From NCBI RefSeq assembly GCF_901933205.1, contig NC_044585.1, positions 6,882,001-6,946,000 of the forward strand: DNA of 64,000 bases, given 5' to 3'. Made by a program: the position numbers and the translations under genes. The stretch is from Camarhynchus parvulus. Lineage: Eukaryota > Chordata > Aves > Passeriformes > Thraupidae. Positions 1-11,010 of this stretch are shown piece by piece; positions within the stretch are counted from its first letter, which is position 1; each line of letters starts with the position of its first letter. The notes beneath the pieces were generated by a model. That model saw nothing but the letters and a program-made list of their open reading frames with translations, did not search any database and was not told the origin of the DNA.

Positions 1-798
1 ATTCTACCACTATGCTAAAAAAATTTTAGCTGGCCTTCAATAGCATGCAAATGAATGAATTTCTGAGGTGTAAAGACAATTTAATAAAAGGATGGTGATT
101 TAAGAACACACATAATGAAATAGTAACAAGACACTCAAGAGACTCGGCTGCAGAAACACAGTACCTTTTATAATCTTTCTTTCTGTAGTGGCTTTTAAGA
201 TGGAAATTCTCCCTTGGTTTGATAATAACTCTGTAAGAGAAACAAAGAAAATAACCAAGATTTTTATTCCATCTGGGGGAAATAGAAAGAGGGGATTATT
301 TTTGAATAACTGATAACATTTACATAATACTGTGAAAGTCTTTTATTTGTATCTCTCCTTGGTTCCCCTTCCTGAGTCATGCTGGTTTACAAAAAAGCAT
401 TAGCTCCAGCATCTATTCCACCATCACCTGAAATCCCAAGAAAATCCCACAGAACTGGAGTATTGAAAGTAAACTCCATTAAAAGATCCTCCTGATTTCT
501 GTCCCAGTGCCACTCATATGTGCATAAATCACACATTCCTAAATTTTAATCAAATATATATTTAATTCCCCATTAATTCCTAGATTTAGAAGCAAAAAAT
601 GTTTGCCTCATAAACACACACCAGAGCATTTTCAGTCATCCAGGTCTAAATGCCATCTAGTGGTTCTAAAAATGCCAACTGTGGTTCCACAGATACACCT
701 CATCCTGTCTGACATTTTTTCTCCTAACAGCAGGGAACAGGAAAACAAGAGAAAATTCAGCAGAAAGAACTTGATGTTTTTCAAAATCTCTTAATCTC

Positions 799-814
799 TT
801 TTTTTTTTTTTTTT
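799..814. repeat. poly-T run (16 T)
   Basis: An uninterrupted run of 16 T. It could be a simple repeat or the tail of an old minus-strand retroposed copy. Nothing recognisable lies on its right-hand side to support the second reading. Confidence 0.9.
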
Positions 815-1547
815 AAGCTTCATGCAGCATTCCCATCAAGCATTCTTATCCTAGCAATTTCCCAAAGTTAGCCAGCAGGATCCTTTGTCCTGGCTTCCCA
901 CTCTCCTACTCTCTTCCTGAGAGCAAGAACATTTCAAGCAGTTGATTCCTGCAGATCAGCCTTGCTGGGTTTCACTCAGGTGAAGTTTACCAAAAACCAG
1001 ACATGCCACTGCCCTTCCACCAACACATGCCTCCATCCCCTTTTCACTGCTCCTCCTTTGTCTGGATGGCACAAGGCAGCCAAATAAACACCTGAGTGGT
1101 AAGTAGGGAAAAACACTTCAATCCTGCAGACTCACTGTAACCACAGAGGTGCTAAAAGAAAATTCAACATCTCCAATGCAAGAAGAGAGCTTCTTTGAAG
1201 CCTGATTTCTTTTAGCTTTTGTCGCATAAGAATATGACTTATCTCCTCTAAGTAAACTAATTTTATTTATTTTATTAAGTCAGAAATAAATAATGCTTTA
1301 CATTTAGTGTCACGTCAAACAGACAAAAACTAATGGAAAAAATACTTCCCTTAATTTTTCTTTCCTCCTTTTTCACCTGTATTTTTGTTATTGATTCAGA
1401 GTCAAGAAGACAAGCTGCCTAAGGCTTGGAATATCCTGGGTAAGACCTAGTCATACTATAACATTCATGTACAGCTGTGGGATTGCTGAATCTTTTTTTA
1501 TCTTATAACCCAGGAATAAAGTGCATTTGCCTACTTCACAATATCCC

Positions 1548-1561
1548 TATATATATATATA
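1548..1561. repeat. (TA)7 microsatellite
   Basis: Seven perfect TA units followed by an A-rich stretch. It is a short simple repeat that may vary in length. Confidence 0.85.
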
Positions 1562-4500
1562 AAATATCAGCACTCTAATATATACCCACAGTATTACTGG
1601 TGGCCTTGCAGTGATTATCACACCTGTTTAGCCTGAAATTTAGTGTTGATTACCAAGAAAAACCTCCTTGTCTTTTTAGCACAAATCTAGGTGTTTCATT
1701 TTACTCTTTGAGCAGGGTATTTGTCAAGCAGTGGCAGTCCCTGATGTGCTGTGGGGGTTATGGCAGACACCTGGATCAGACAATGCTGTGCTCACAGGGG
1801 CTCAGCCCAGCTGCCAGCAGGAAGCCAAGGGCTGGTTTGTACTGGCTGCTGCCAGCTCAGAGCTTCAGCCCAAACCCTGGGGAGCCTGCAGCTTGCTGAG
1901 GCTCATGGCCATCCTGCAAAGTCCCCTTTTCAACCCTTGGTTGCTGCACATTTGATAACACGACCTGTGGTGCAGGGGAGAGGGGGAAAACCCACCAGCT
2001 TGGATGTTATTACATTTAATAAAACACCTGGGTTTCATTACAAAAATGCTGCTTCACTCCAGTGATATACTTTTATTGCTAATTTTAATCAAGTATCTTA
2101 CAGCTCTCAAATGGGAAAGGTGGAGAAAAACCCGTAATGCCTTTTCAGATTGCTTGTTATCTCTCACTTGTAACTAATTACCCCAGTTGCACTGTTAAAG
2201 ACTGAGTGGTTTTATGTTTACTAGCCAACAAATGACTAAGAAAAAGAAAAGAAATCAGACAATTACTCTCTAGCTATAGTAACTAATTAAGATAAATATT
2301 TTCAGAAGAAAGAACTTAACAGAATATCAAGGCACTGACACTGCAAAAATGTCTGGGAAAGTAAAGCATCTATCAGCAAAGCATTTCTTGCCAGTCAGCG
2401 AGTTCCACAATTGCATCCCCATCACACTTCATTCTTGTCCTACTCCAGTGAACATAATTAGTTATTAAAGCTTTTCTAACATGATGACAATGTGAGCAGC
2501 TTATTGGACTACAGGAAGACTTAGGGACAAATTTTGATTGTGCACCATTGCAAATGGTGCCAAGAGATGAGTACTTTTACACAAACAGCATGATGGGAAG
2601 TTCAGTAGCAACGTGTTCTACCATTCCTTTTTCTTAATGTCTTATTTTGTTTCATCAGCTATGCCTGGTCTGTGCTGGCAGTCCACTCCTCACACCTTCT
2701 TGGTCACTTACTCTAAAGGCTTCTGAGCACCCACCCAAGCACTTGAAAACATTTGCTTCCAGTCAGTGGGAGGAGCAGCCTTCAGCCAGGTACAGCCTGG
2801 GCAACTCCACTGGAATGCCTGGGCTTGGCTCCCACTGTGCCAGTCTGAGTGCCAGTGACACGGTGACAGTGTGACACAACCCAGGGCTGGAACACATTCT
2901 GGGGCACAGAGCAGATCCCTCACTTCTGCACAGAAACTGGTGACATTAACACTGCCTGGTGTGAGGCAAGCAAGCAGTGCAGTCCAAAATAAACCAGACA
3001 AAACCAAAGTGTGGATGGACAAGCAGACTGCTTTTCAATTCAGCTGCAATACTACTGTAAGCACACATTGCAAAATCTTGCCCAGGGCATGAATGGAAAG
3101 TCTTTATTTTTGGCTCTCTCTGGCATTTCTGGCATTAAAATAACTAATAAGGAATTTGGATGATGTAATTTATTTGGTAGCAGAAAAATTACCTGCAGAC
3201 TCATGGCTCCACTGCACACTTACAACCTCAAAGCAGCCTCACGGAACGAATGTTTCTGTCACTTACAGCAGCAGACTGCAGTCAGCACAACTTCACTTGC
3301 CAACAGCTACCCCAATGGAAAAGAGACCGGTGGAAAAGAACTCACTTACTCCCAGATTAATTTGTCTGTCCATGTTTTGTTTTATTGATTGCAAGAAGCT
3401 GATACCCTCCAATTGTATGTTTTCCTTGGCAAGAGCTCTTGTGACAGATAAATCACCAGAAGTTTGGGCAGAGCTGAATAGAGCGCTCTGAAGCGTATTT
3501 TGTATCTGCTGTGATTTACTTAACTAAGAGACAAGGAGGTGAAAAGAAACTATTTTCTCCCTTTGCCTTACATCTTCATTTGCTAAACTGCTATTTTATT
3601 TCACAAAGAAATCTAGGGTATTCTGACTGACAGCACAGTTCTGCTTTTATGTAAGGTATCAGATGGCAAACATGAGGTAGCTACATTACACAACTCAGTG
3701 TGTGGGTATATGCTTTGTCACAGCTTGCATCAAAACATATGAAACAGTCATGGGAAGTGAGGTTTCTCCTCTTAAAGATGTGATACAAACATAATGAACA
3801 GCAGCCACCCTGCACACTCATTACAAAGCTTTCCATCAAAAGAGGTGGACTTCAAGCTGTTTGATATTTTAATATTTACACTCAATTATCTCTAGAAATT
3901 TATTTAAAACAGCATTATTTTTGTGTTACTTAGGAGCTCTGAGTTCCCTTAGAAACTCCTACTCATTCTTAATTATAGTGTAAATCAGCATGTTAACATC
4001 AAGCGAGCAACCACTAACTAAAGCAGCTGATACAAATGCAGACAAAGTTCAGACAGAAGTAGTGGCAAAATGCCCAGAAAGTTCCAAACCCCCTCTGAAC
4101 AGCTCAGTCAACGTGGAGAGATACACAGACCTTTCAAAAGAGATGCGCTGGGTAATAGCAGTTACTGCCAATAAATTTTATATAAATATTACAGAAGTAG
4201 TAAAGAGCCCATGCATCAGTACACAGACATGTCACAGATAAGAACTGTGGCTTTTTAAAATGTCAGGACTGAAAATGTACAACAGCCTATAAAATGTCAC
4301 TCAAGTCATTACATGCTACCAGTGAAGTAAATAATTTATTACAGAAACAATGGCTGAACTAACTCTGCCAAACCAGGTGCACCTATTTCCTCTACTGTGT
4401 TGCTGTGTTGATAAAGACATGACATATTAAAAGAAAATGTATGAAATACAGAACTACAAAAGCCAATGTACAGTGATTCACTTTGCTGCGCTATGATACA

Positions 4501-7500
4501 AGCAAAATTAAAGCTAATCCTTTCTTCTGAAGGAAATGTCACAGACTTCTGTGCACTTGGTAAATTAATATTTATAAGAAGCCCAGACAGTTTAGTGTTT
4601 TTAATACAGGACTAAGATTTCCTCCTGAACATCAAACAGAGAAGTTGCACTCAAACAGCAGTTTCTTGATTGCAACAAACCTCAATGACAGTATTTCCAA
4701 GTCATGTTTTCCATCATTCCGATTAGCAACTGTGTACAACTGGGACATCTGCAAAATCCACCAAGTAGCCATAAATTATACATTCCTAACTCTTTAAAGT
4801 TAACACATAATAATCTTCTTATCAAGAGCCTGCTGACAGCTGCTAGTACTATGTTCCCAATAATTCTCATTACAAACAGACATCCAGGAATGGAAAAACA
4901 AGGTACACACTGGTGCAGATACATATATAATAAGTGAGACTTTACCAACAGCATTGTTCAAGAACGTTCATACCAATAAAACTATAACTGAACACCTTTT
5001 ATTTAAAAATGTAATTTAAAATTTTACAGCCTAAGATGCATAAGAATTCATCACACCCAATTAAATTAAAATGCAGCAGTTGATCACTTTTTTATGAAAA
5101 TTTTTAAAGGAATTTTGTTATATTACATGGTAATATAATAATATGGAGTTTCATTTAATTTAGATGATGAATTATCTAATTTTGTTTTCTAGTATACTAA
5201 GGGTATCTAAATTGAACTTGATAGCATTCATGGGGTAACCAAAGTCACCTTTTATGTATTATGGAAAGAGGATAAATTTATTCATTTAAATGGGAGGCAA
5301 AGGTGATCTTCCAAAATTCTATAATGAAATTTAATCTTGGAAAAAGAAGGATAAAAAAATCAATCCTGGTTTTAGTAATAATATATTAATGTCAACAAAG
5401 TCCACAGCAACTGTGGGAAACTGGTTACAGATGTTTGTATTCTCCAGGGTAGAAATTCCTCTCTCAAGCAAGTCAGACCCAGTCCTGTAACCATAAGGTT
5501 AAGAGAGCAGATTTTCCAAAGCAAGCTGGAATTTTTAGAAGAATCTTTGTTCACATTTTTAATTCAAAAAGGAAAGCTGCAATTGCAATCGATATCCTAC
5601 TGCAGCCATAGAGCACAGATGAGCTGTGCAGCACAGCAGAGCCATGTCCCAGTTCCATGGGGGTGACAATGACCAGTAGCACTGTGCAGGCAGCACCATC
5701 AGATGTTCTGGGCTGCTCTGACAGTGCCCTGGCGTGTTCATGATGCTGCACTCACTGCCCGTGGCCAACAGCTTCTGCCCTGGCAATTACATTGGCAAAG
5801 GCTCAACTTGAACAAAAGCAGCTCCCAGATAGTTTGTCAAGTTAGGATATTTCTTACCAAAAATATGTACTTGAAAAATGTCCAGTTCTTACTGTGCCCA
5901 AACGGAAGAAGAAAATCAGCCTGAGTGAAAGCTTAACTAACAATATTCTGTGAATAAAATTACAGGGTAGCCTAACTTAAGAACTGTTTTCCTGATAATT
6001 TGCATTCCTGCAGATAAATCTGAATACTCTTAATAGTGTAAAAGCTGACCACTAGAATGACCACATGCAGCCACTACTAGACCAGCACCCAATCCTGTAA
6101 CTGACATAAGACCTTCTACCACAGAAAAATTACCATCACATGCTAATAAAGGTAAAAGAAAGGAACAAAAAAATACAGGTAAGACTCGAGAAATGACACT
6201 TGACAGGGAGAATGACAATTTGCTGGTCGTCAAGAGCAGTGAGTGACAAATCTCTGGAATCTCAGAAGTAATCATTAATGCCTAAGTGATGCCTTCCTCT
6301 TGTCCTTAAAAAAGACACAATTGAATGAGGCCTCAGTCACATCTCTTACAGCTCTTCTTCACATAAAGCAGGATTTTAATTTTTTTTTTAAACAAGAACT
6401 TAGAAAAATAGCTTGAAAAATGGGAAGTCCTGTAATAAACCTCCAGAATCCATAGCACTCTCTTGGGTGGTAGGAGCTGCACACAACTTCCAGAAAACAG
6501 GCAAGGTGGATGTGTGTGTATGCAGGTAAACTTAATGAACACTCCCAAAGTAACAAAATACATATAAAGAGTCAGGAAACCAAATGGTAAGTAGTCACAT
6601 CATTTCAGATGGGCTGGCATTCTTTAAACTTTATGTTCCACAGAAGCACTGATTTAACTAATGAGGTTTTTGCAGTAGAAATTGCAAGGATGCAAAATCT
6701 CTACCTGCATGAGAGCAAAATAGCACAGCATGTCTGTCTTAGACAACAATTATGTATATTCTATTTAATTGCATAACAAAGTTTCCATTTGTCTTTGTTT
6801 ACAAATAATTTAATAAGTTCTGTTTATTAATGTTGAACTGAAGGCAGAAGTTCACATAAGAGAACAAGTAAGGCCTCTACTCAGTCATGCCCGTGGAACA
6901 GTGTGACATTAGCACAGATTAGGATCACTAATACAAATTGCTTCAATAAAGCAAAGGGAAAATTAAAGGTGAATTACTGTAGTAATCTAAACAGAAAAAC
7001 AATTGCCAAGGAAAGATATAAATAGCATCCAAAATTGCTGCTCTAAGAATGTAAAACAGATGGGTAGGGAGAATATCTAGGGATAGAAGAAATCAATCAT
7101 TTGCAGTTGATATAGATGAGAGCTTAGTAACCTTTCCTGTCCAACTGGGAATTCACACAAAAAAGCAGAGATAGCTTAATGAAGAAGGAAATACGAAGAA
7201 TATTTCTATTCCAAGTCCCAGAACTCTTACAAGCTCCATGCTTCATTCTAATGCATTCAGGCTACTGGGCAGTCATTGCACTCAGGCTATTTAAAGATGC
7301 ACCAACATATTCAAACACAAAGCTACAGGTCTCTCAATTCCTAGGACAAACAAGAGCAGCTAAAACATGCACTGCTAAGTTTCCAGAAGTGTGTGTTCCC
7401 ACACCTGCATAAAAGTTCTGTATGTATCTATAATCTTATATTAATTGAAGCATGGTAAACATATACATCTATTAACAGAGTTTGTTTCTTGGTGTTTTCA

Positions 7501-9064
7501 GTGCATATGTTTAACAATCGTAGAATTGTAACAGTTTGTTGGGTTTAATCTGGTGTTTAAACACTGAAAGAGTTCAGCCTCTTCTTTTAAGAGGATTAAA
7601 ACATGAAAGCAGCAGGAATTTGGTTATCCAGGCACTTCTGAAGCAAAATTATTTGCTTTGCCACACTGCTTCCTTTTTTATGGTGACTGCTCTCATCTTT
7701 TTCACATATTAGTCTAGCTCTTCTGATACAGAAAATTTATTACAAATCTACTGTAAAGAAGTTGAATAAATTATTTAGACCTATATTTAAAAAAATTAAA
7801 ATCCTTGTTTTGTATTTATCTTTAAGGCAAATTAAGGGGGATTACATGAAAACATATTCCTAAAATTCTAACATCTTGCTAATTTCAAGCAACTTTTTGT
7901 TTTTCTAAGAAATAATGGGAGGATGTGCTACAGAAAACCTAACCAAGAAAGAGTGCTGGGATTCTGAGACAGACAAGCCAGTACTTAAAATAGGAAGAAA
8001 AAAAAGGTGGGGGAGTAAACTCAGATCACTAGCAATTTGGCAAGTAAAATAAACTGCCTAATCTATTTCAGTGACAGCTTGACCTTAGAGTCCCAAATTC
8101 TGCATTTTTCTCCCAGTGGAGTCACAAACAAGAGAGCAAAGGTTTTTGAAAGGCCAAATTAAGCAGTGTAGTGCTGAGGAGAGCACATGCTGGAAAGCCT
8201 GGCAGTGAAACACACTGACATCAAATACATCTGTGGGCAGGAAGAACACAGAAACATTGGCTAGTAAAGACACTCAGGAGAGCCACATTTACACTGTGAA
8301 CAGAACAGCAGTGCCATGTGTGATCTGGCACTGGCAGCATGTGCCAGGGTGTGACCCTGGAGAACTGTCCCAGCTCTATCCAGAGAACCTCAATCACTGT
8401 ATTTGTCCCTCTCGCTGCATGGGCTTTAAGTGGCTGCTGTGGTACTTGCCAGGACAAAAATCTGAAGTAGCAAAGTAGCAAACTAATTCATATTAAATGA
8501 TAATTCTGATATGTGATTTAGTGACTGCAGAGAACTGTCTCTGTGGCTAGACAGAGGAAAACAAGAAGGAAAAAAACACATGCCAGCAAACAAACAAGGA
8601 AAATAAGGTGAACAGAGAAGAAAGCACACACTGAGTCTGTCCCACGGAGCCACTGCTGGTCAGGAAAGGGAACAGGTAATTACTAGAAGAGAAATAAACA
8701 GGAAAACAATTCACATACATATGTTCCATGCTACAGTTCCTGCTCTTCATGTTGATAGAAGGATTATGCATTCCTGGTAAGAACGGTAAGTGTGGAACTG
8801 CATTGTTTTAAAAATTTATGTATTTATCAGTATAGATTTGACACACTTGTTGAATCTGTTTTTCAGTACCATATAACCTTTTCCCTTTTGCTTATAAAAA
8901 CCACAGAAATGAGAACAACTGAGGTCAGAGAAGTACCAGTGGCATAGCTTTTGGAGGTGTGGACACACAGTGCCACACTGGGATCTCTCTGGGCTCAGGT
9001 GTAGTTGAGATCTCACACCTTGCAGAACCTTTCAGCTGAGCACACTGCTCACTGCAGCTCAAGC

Positions 9065-9238
9065 TCAGGGAGCAGCAGAACAGGGACTAACACAACATGA
9101 GAAACCACAAAGCAGTAAAAAGCTGACAGATCTAATTTTAGTTTTGCTAGCCTGGACAGCGTCCTCGCAACAAGCACCAAGCGCGATAAAACTGATGAAC
9201 AGGACCGGCCGCCAAAAGCACAGAAGCGGCAGCTCCAT
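9065..9238 (-). other. candidate small secreted ORF or first exon, 57 codons
   Basis: A minus-strand frame starts at an ATG whose first base is 9238 and ends at a TGA at 9067-9065. The ATG context is strong, with G at -3 and G at +4. The product begins MELPLLCFWRPVLFISFIAL, followed by GACCEDAVQA. This is the layout of a signal peptide: short start, hydrophobic core, then small residues before an acidic stretch. The remainder is cysteine-rich with a second hydrophobic patch. The ATG half lies inside a cluster of seven CpGs (9160-9228). Against a gene: no good splice donor follows the signal-like part, no homologue is recognised, and the overlapping plus strand is also open in two frames. Function unknown; chance is quite possible. 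Confidence 0.15.
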
Positions 9239-9560
9239 CACACAAGTCTTACATGCATCTTAAATATTTATAATGTGCAAATTTAAGAGACAGAATCTGG
9301 CTGCACATCTGTTCTTTCAATCCAAAGGGCTGCCGTTGGATGAGAGTAGCCAAGCAACTGCAGGTCCTGCAGTCCCGACACTCACGGGGGCTGGGCCGGC
9401 TCCAGCACCTCAGGGCTAGAGCACACCACCAAGATTCAGCTGCCAAACTTCTTCCCTGTCATTTTATTATTCCTTTTGAATGATTCAGTGATGTCTCTCG
9501 TTTCTGTGGCACCAAAAATGCAGCTAAGGATTGATGATGCCAAAAACACCGGCCTCAAAA
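9150..9560. promoter_or_regulatory. local CpG cluster, possible orphan CpG island or promoter
   Basis: I count about 13 CpG dinucleotides between 9160 and 9552, seven of them within 9160-9228. Most of the window goes long stretches without any. Vertebrate DNA loses CpG when methylated, so a surviving cluster suggests germline hypomethylation as at promoters, or a recently GC-converted patch. A TATA-like octamer on the minus strand (9272-9265) lies 27 bases upstream of the 9238 ATG, which is too close for an ordinary 5' UTR. The cluster is too small and too weakly GC-rich to meet usual CpG-island criteria with confidence. Confidence 0.25.
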
Positions 9561-10059
9561 AACCCTCAGCTTGACTAGTTAATAGAGAGGGGAAATATAT
9601 TTCATACAACTACCTTGGAAACGAGCAAGATATTTTGATTTTAAATCACAACAGTGTCACAGGCATTAGGCGCTTCTCAGATCTCAAAACATACAGAAAT
9701 GAAACAGATCCTATGAATACAGTATCAGATATAATGATACCATATCAGACTTGCAAAACTGCACAAAAAATACATTTGTCTGAAACTTGCTAGAAAAATT
9801 GCAATGAACTAACAAGTAATGATATACTTTATATTAAAAAATGTAATCACCCTGAGTAATCTGAAGAAAAAAGCTTCTATATATTAAGCTCATATAATGC
9901 TAATAAATCTCCATGATAATATAAAATAAGCTGCTATTTCCTCTAGGCCTCATCCAAGTCCTACTGTTCCTCTCCCTTAGAAAGGGAGATGGACTTTTTC
10001 CATGTGTCCAGAGGCCTCCAGACACTAAAAGAGAGCATGAAGCAAATATACCATCCACT
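9561..10059. other. noncoding stretch, nothing recognised
   Basis: AT-rich sequence with stops in all frames. No repeat, RNA gene or exon is recognised. Confidence 0.6.
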
Positions 10060-11010
10060 GAAACCCTGTTATTAACCTACTTTTATTAACAATACCAGAG
10101 GTTTAATAACATAAAGGGAATTCCACGGTTTTAAGTAATATTTTTTCATCCGCCAAAGTGCCCATAAATTTTTGTTAATTTTGATAAAGCCATTAGCATA
10201 TATTTTCCAAGAGCTGGTATATGCATAACCTTATTATTAAAAACTCTAGCAGGCTCTCTGACTGTTAACCACACTCAGTCTTACATGAAGGCAACAGGAA
10301 ATTAGATTGTGGAAGAACTACGTAATTTCACTCTAGATGTTAATTAAAAGAAATCACTAAAGCCAGAGAAGTTTAAATCAATGAGAGAATAAAAGTCCAC
10401 ATTTAGGTGAGATCTAAATCCAAGGCTAAGGCCACAATAAATCTTAACATTACTCGGCTGTGTTCACTGATGCTGAGACCTACAAATTGCAGCCTCTTTG
10501 CTGCTGAAAGTCACGATCCACCATTCTTTTAATTAAAAGTAGTTTAGGAATATGACTGAGCTTTCATTAGGTCTCTGAGATGCACAGTTTTGAAGGGCAT
10601 ATTTTAATTTTATGTGTGTCAATCATAAACCCATCCAATTGTCATGGAAACACACAATCATGAGGAGTCAAATGATTAACTTGGCAGCTGAAACAAAAGT
10701 TTTATTGCTGCAATTGACTAAAACTCTCTGGTTTGCATATATTAAGCTGAACGGAATTACAGTAATGGCTATGCTGCTGGACACAGTGCTCTGTCAAGAC
10801 TTTAAACAGATTGAGTACTTATATTCTTTCTAGAAAACATGCATTATGCTGATTGTATTTAAGCTAGAGCTATCAGGAGAACACTTGGTCCTTAATATCT
10901 GTAATGACATAATCATGCAAAAGGAAATTATTTAGACTGACTGACTGTGAGCTCAGCTTCAGGAGCTGGCTGTTGAAACGAGTAGATATAATTAATTATA
11001 CTAATCTACA
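10060..11010. promoter_or_regulatory. possible conserved enhancer-type segment
   Basis: This stretch is dense in motifs typical of developmental noncoding elements. A PBX/PREP-type site (TGATTGACA) reads on the minus strand at 10625-10617. There are several TAATTA/TTAATT homeodomain cores, an octamer-like TTTGCATAT near 10733, and an RFX-like half site near 10641. There is no simple repeat and no long reading frame. Such motifs are short and AT-rich, so they are also common by chance in DNA of this composition. Conservation is inferred, not seen; only a multi-species alignment could decide. Confidence 0.2.

Larger units (their letters stand above)
1..9064. other. AT-rich noncoding stretch, no gene recognised
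   Basis: No reading frame here resembles a known protein, and the longest ATG frames (about 60-110 codons) are what chance gives in this composition. Visible contents are a T16 run, a short TA repeat and GC-richer patches near 1720-1990, 2640-2970, 5600-5780 and 8200-8450. The overlapping frames in those patches come from their lower stop-codon density. Three short stretches flanked by good splice signals (1400-1439, 6125-6178, 8737-8785) are described as findings only. The segment is probably intronic or intergenic vertebrate DNA; the sequence does not say which. Confidence 0.6.

Noticed and set aside
9265..9272. TATA-like octamer on the minus strand as the promoter of the 9238 ORF
   Set aside because: It lies only 27 bases upstream of the ATG, leaving practically no 5' UTR, and TATA-like words are frequent in AT-rich DNA.
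9151..9281. Plus-strand exon over the CpG cluster (frame reading LDSVLATSTKRDKTDEQDRP)
   Set aside because: The acceptor is poor in pyrimidines and no good donor follows. The minus-strand frame over the same bases explains the openness at least as well.
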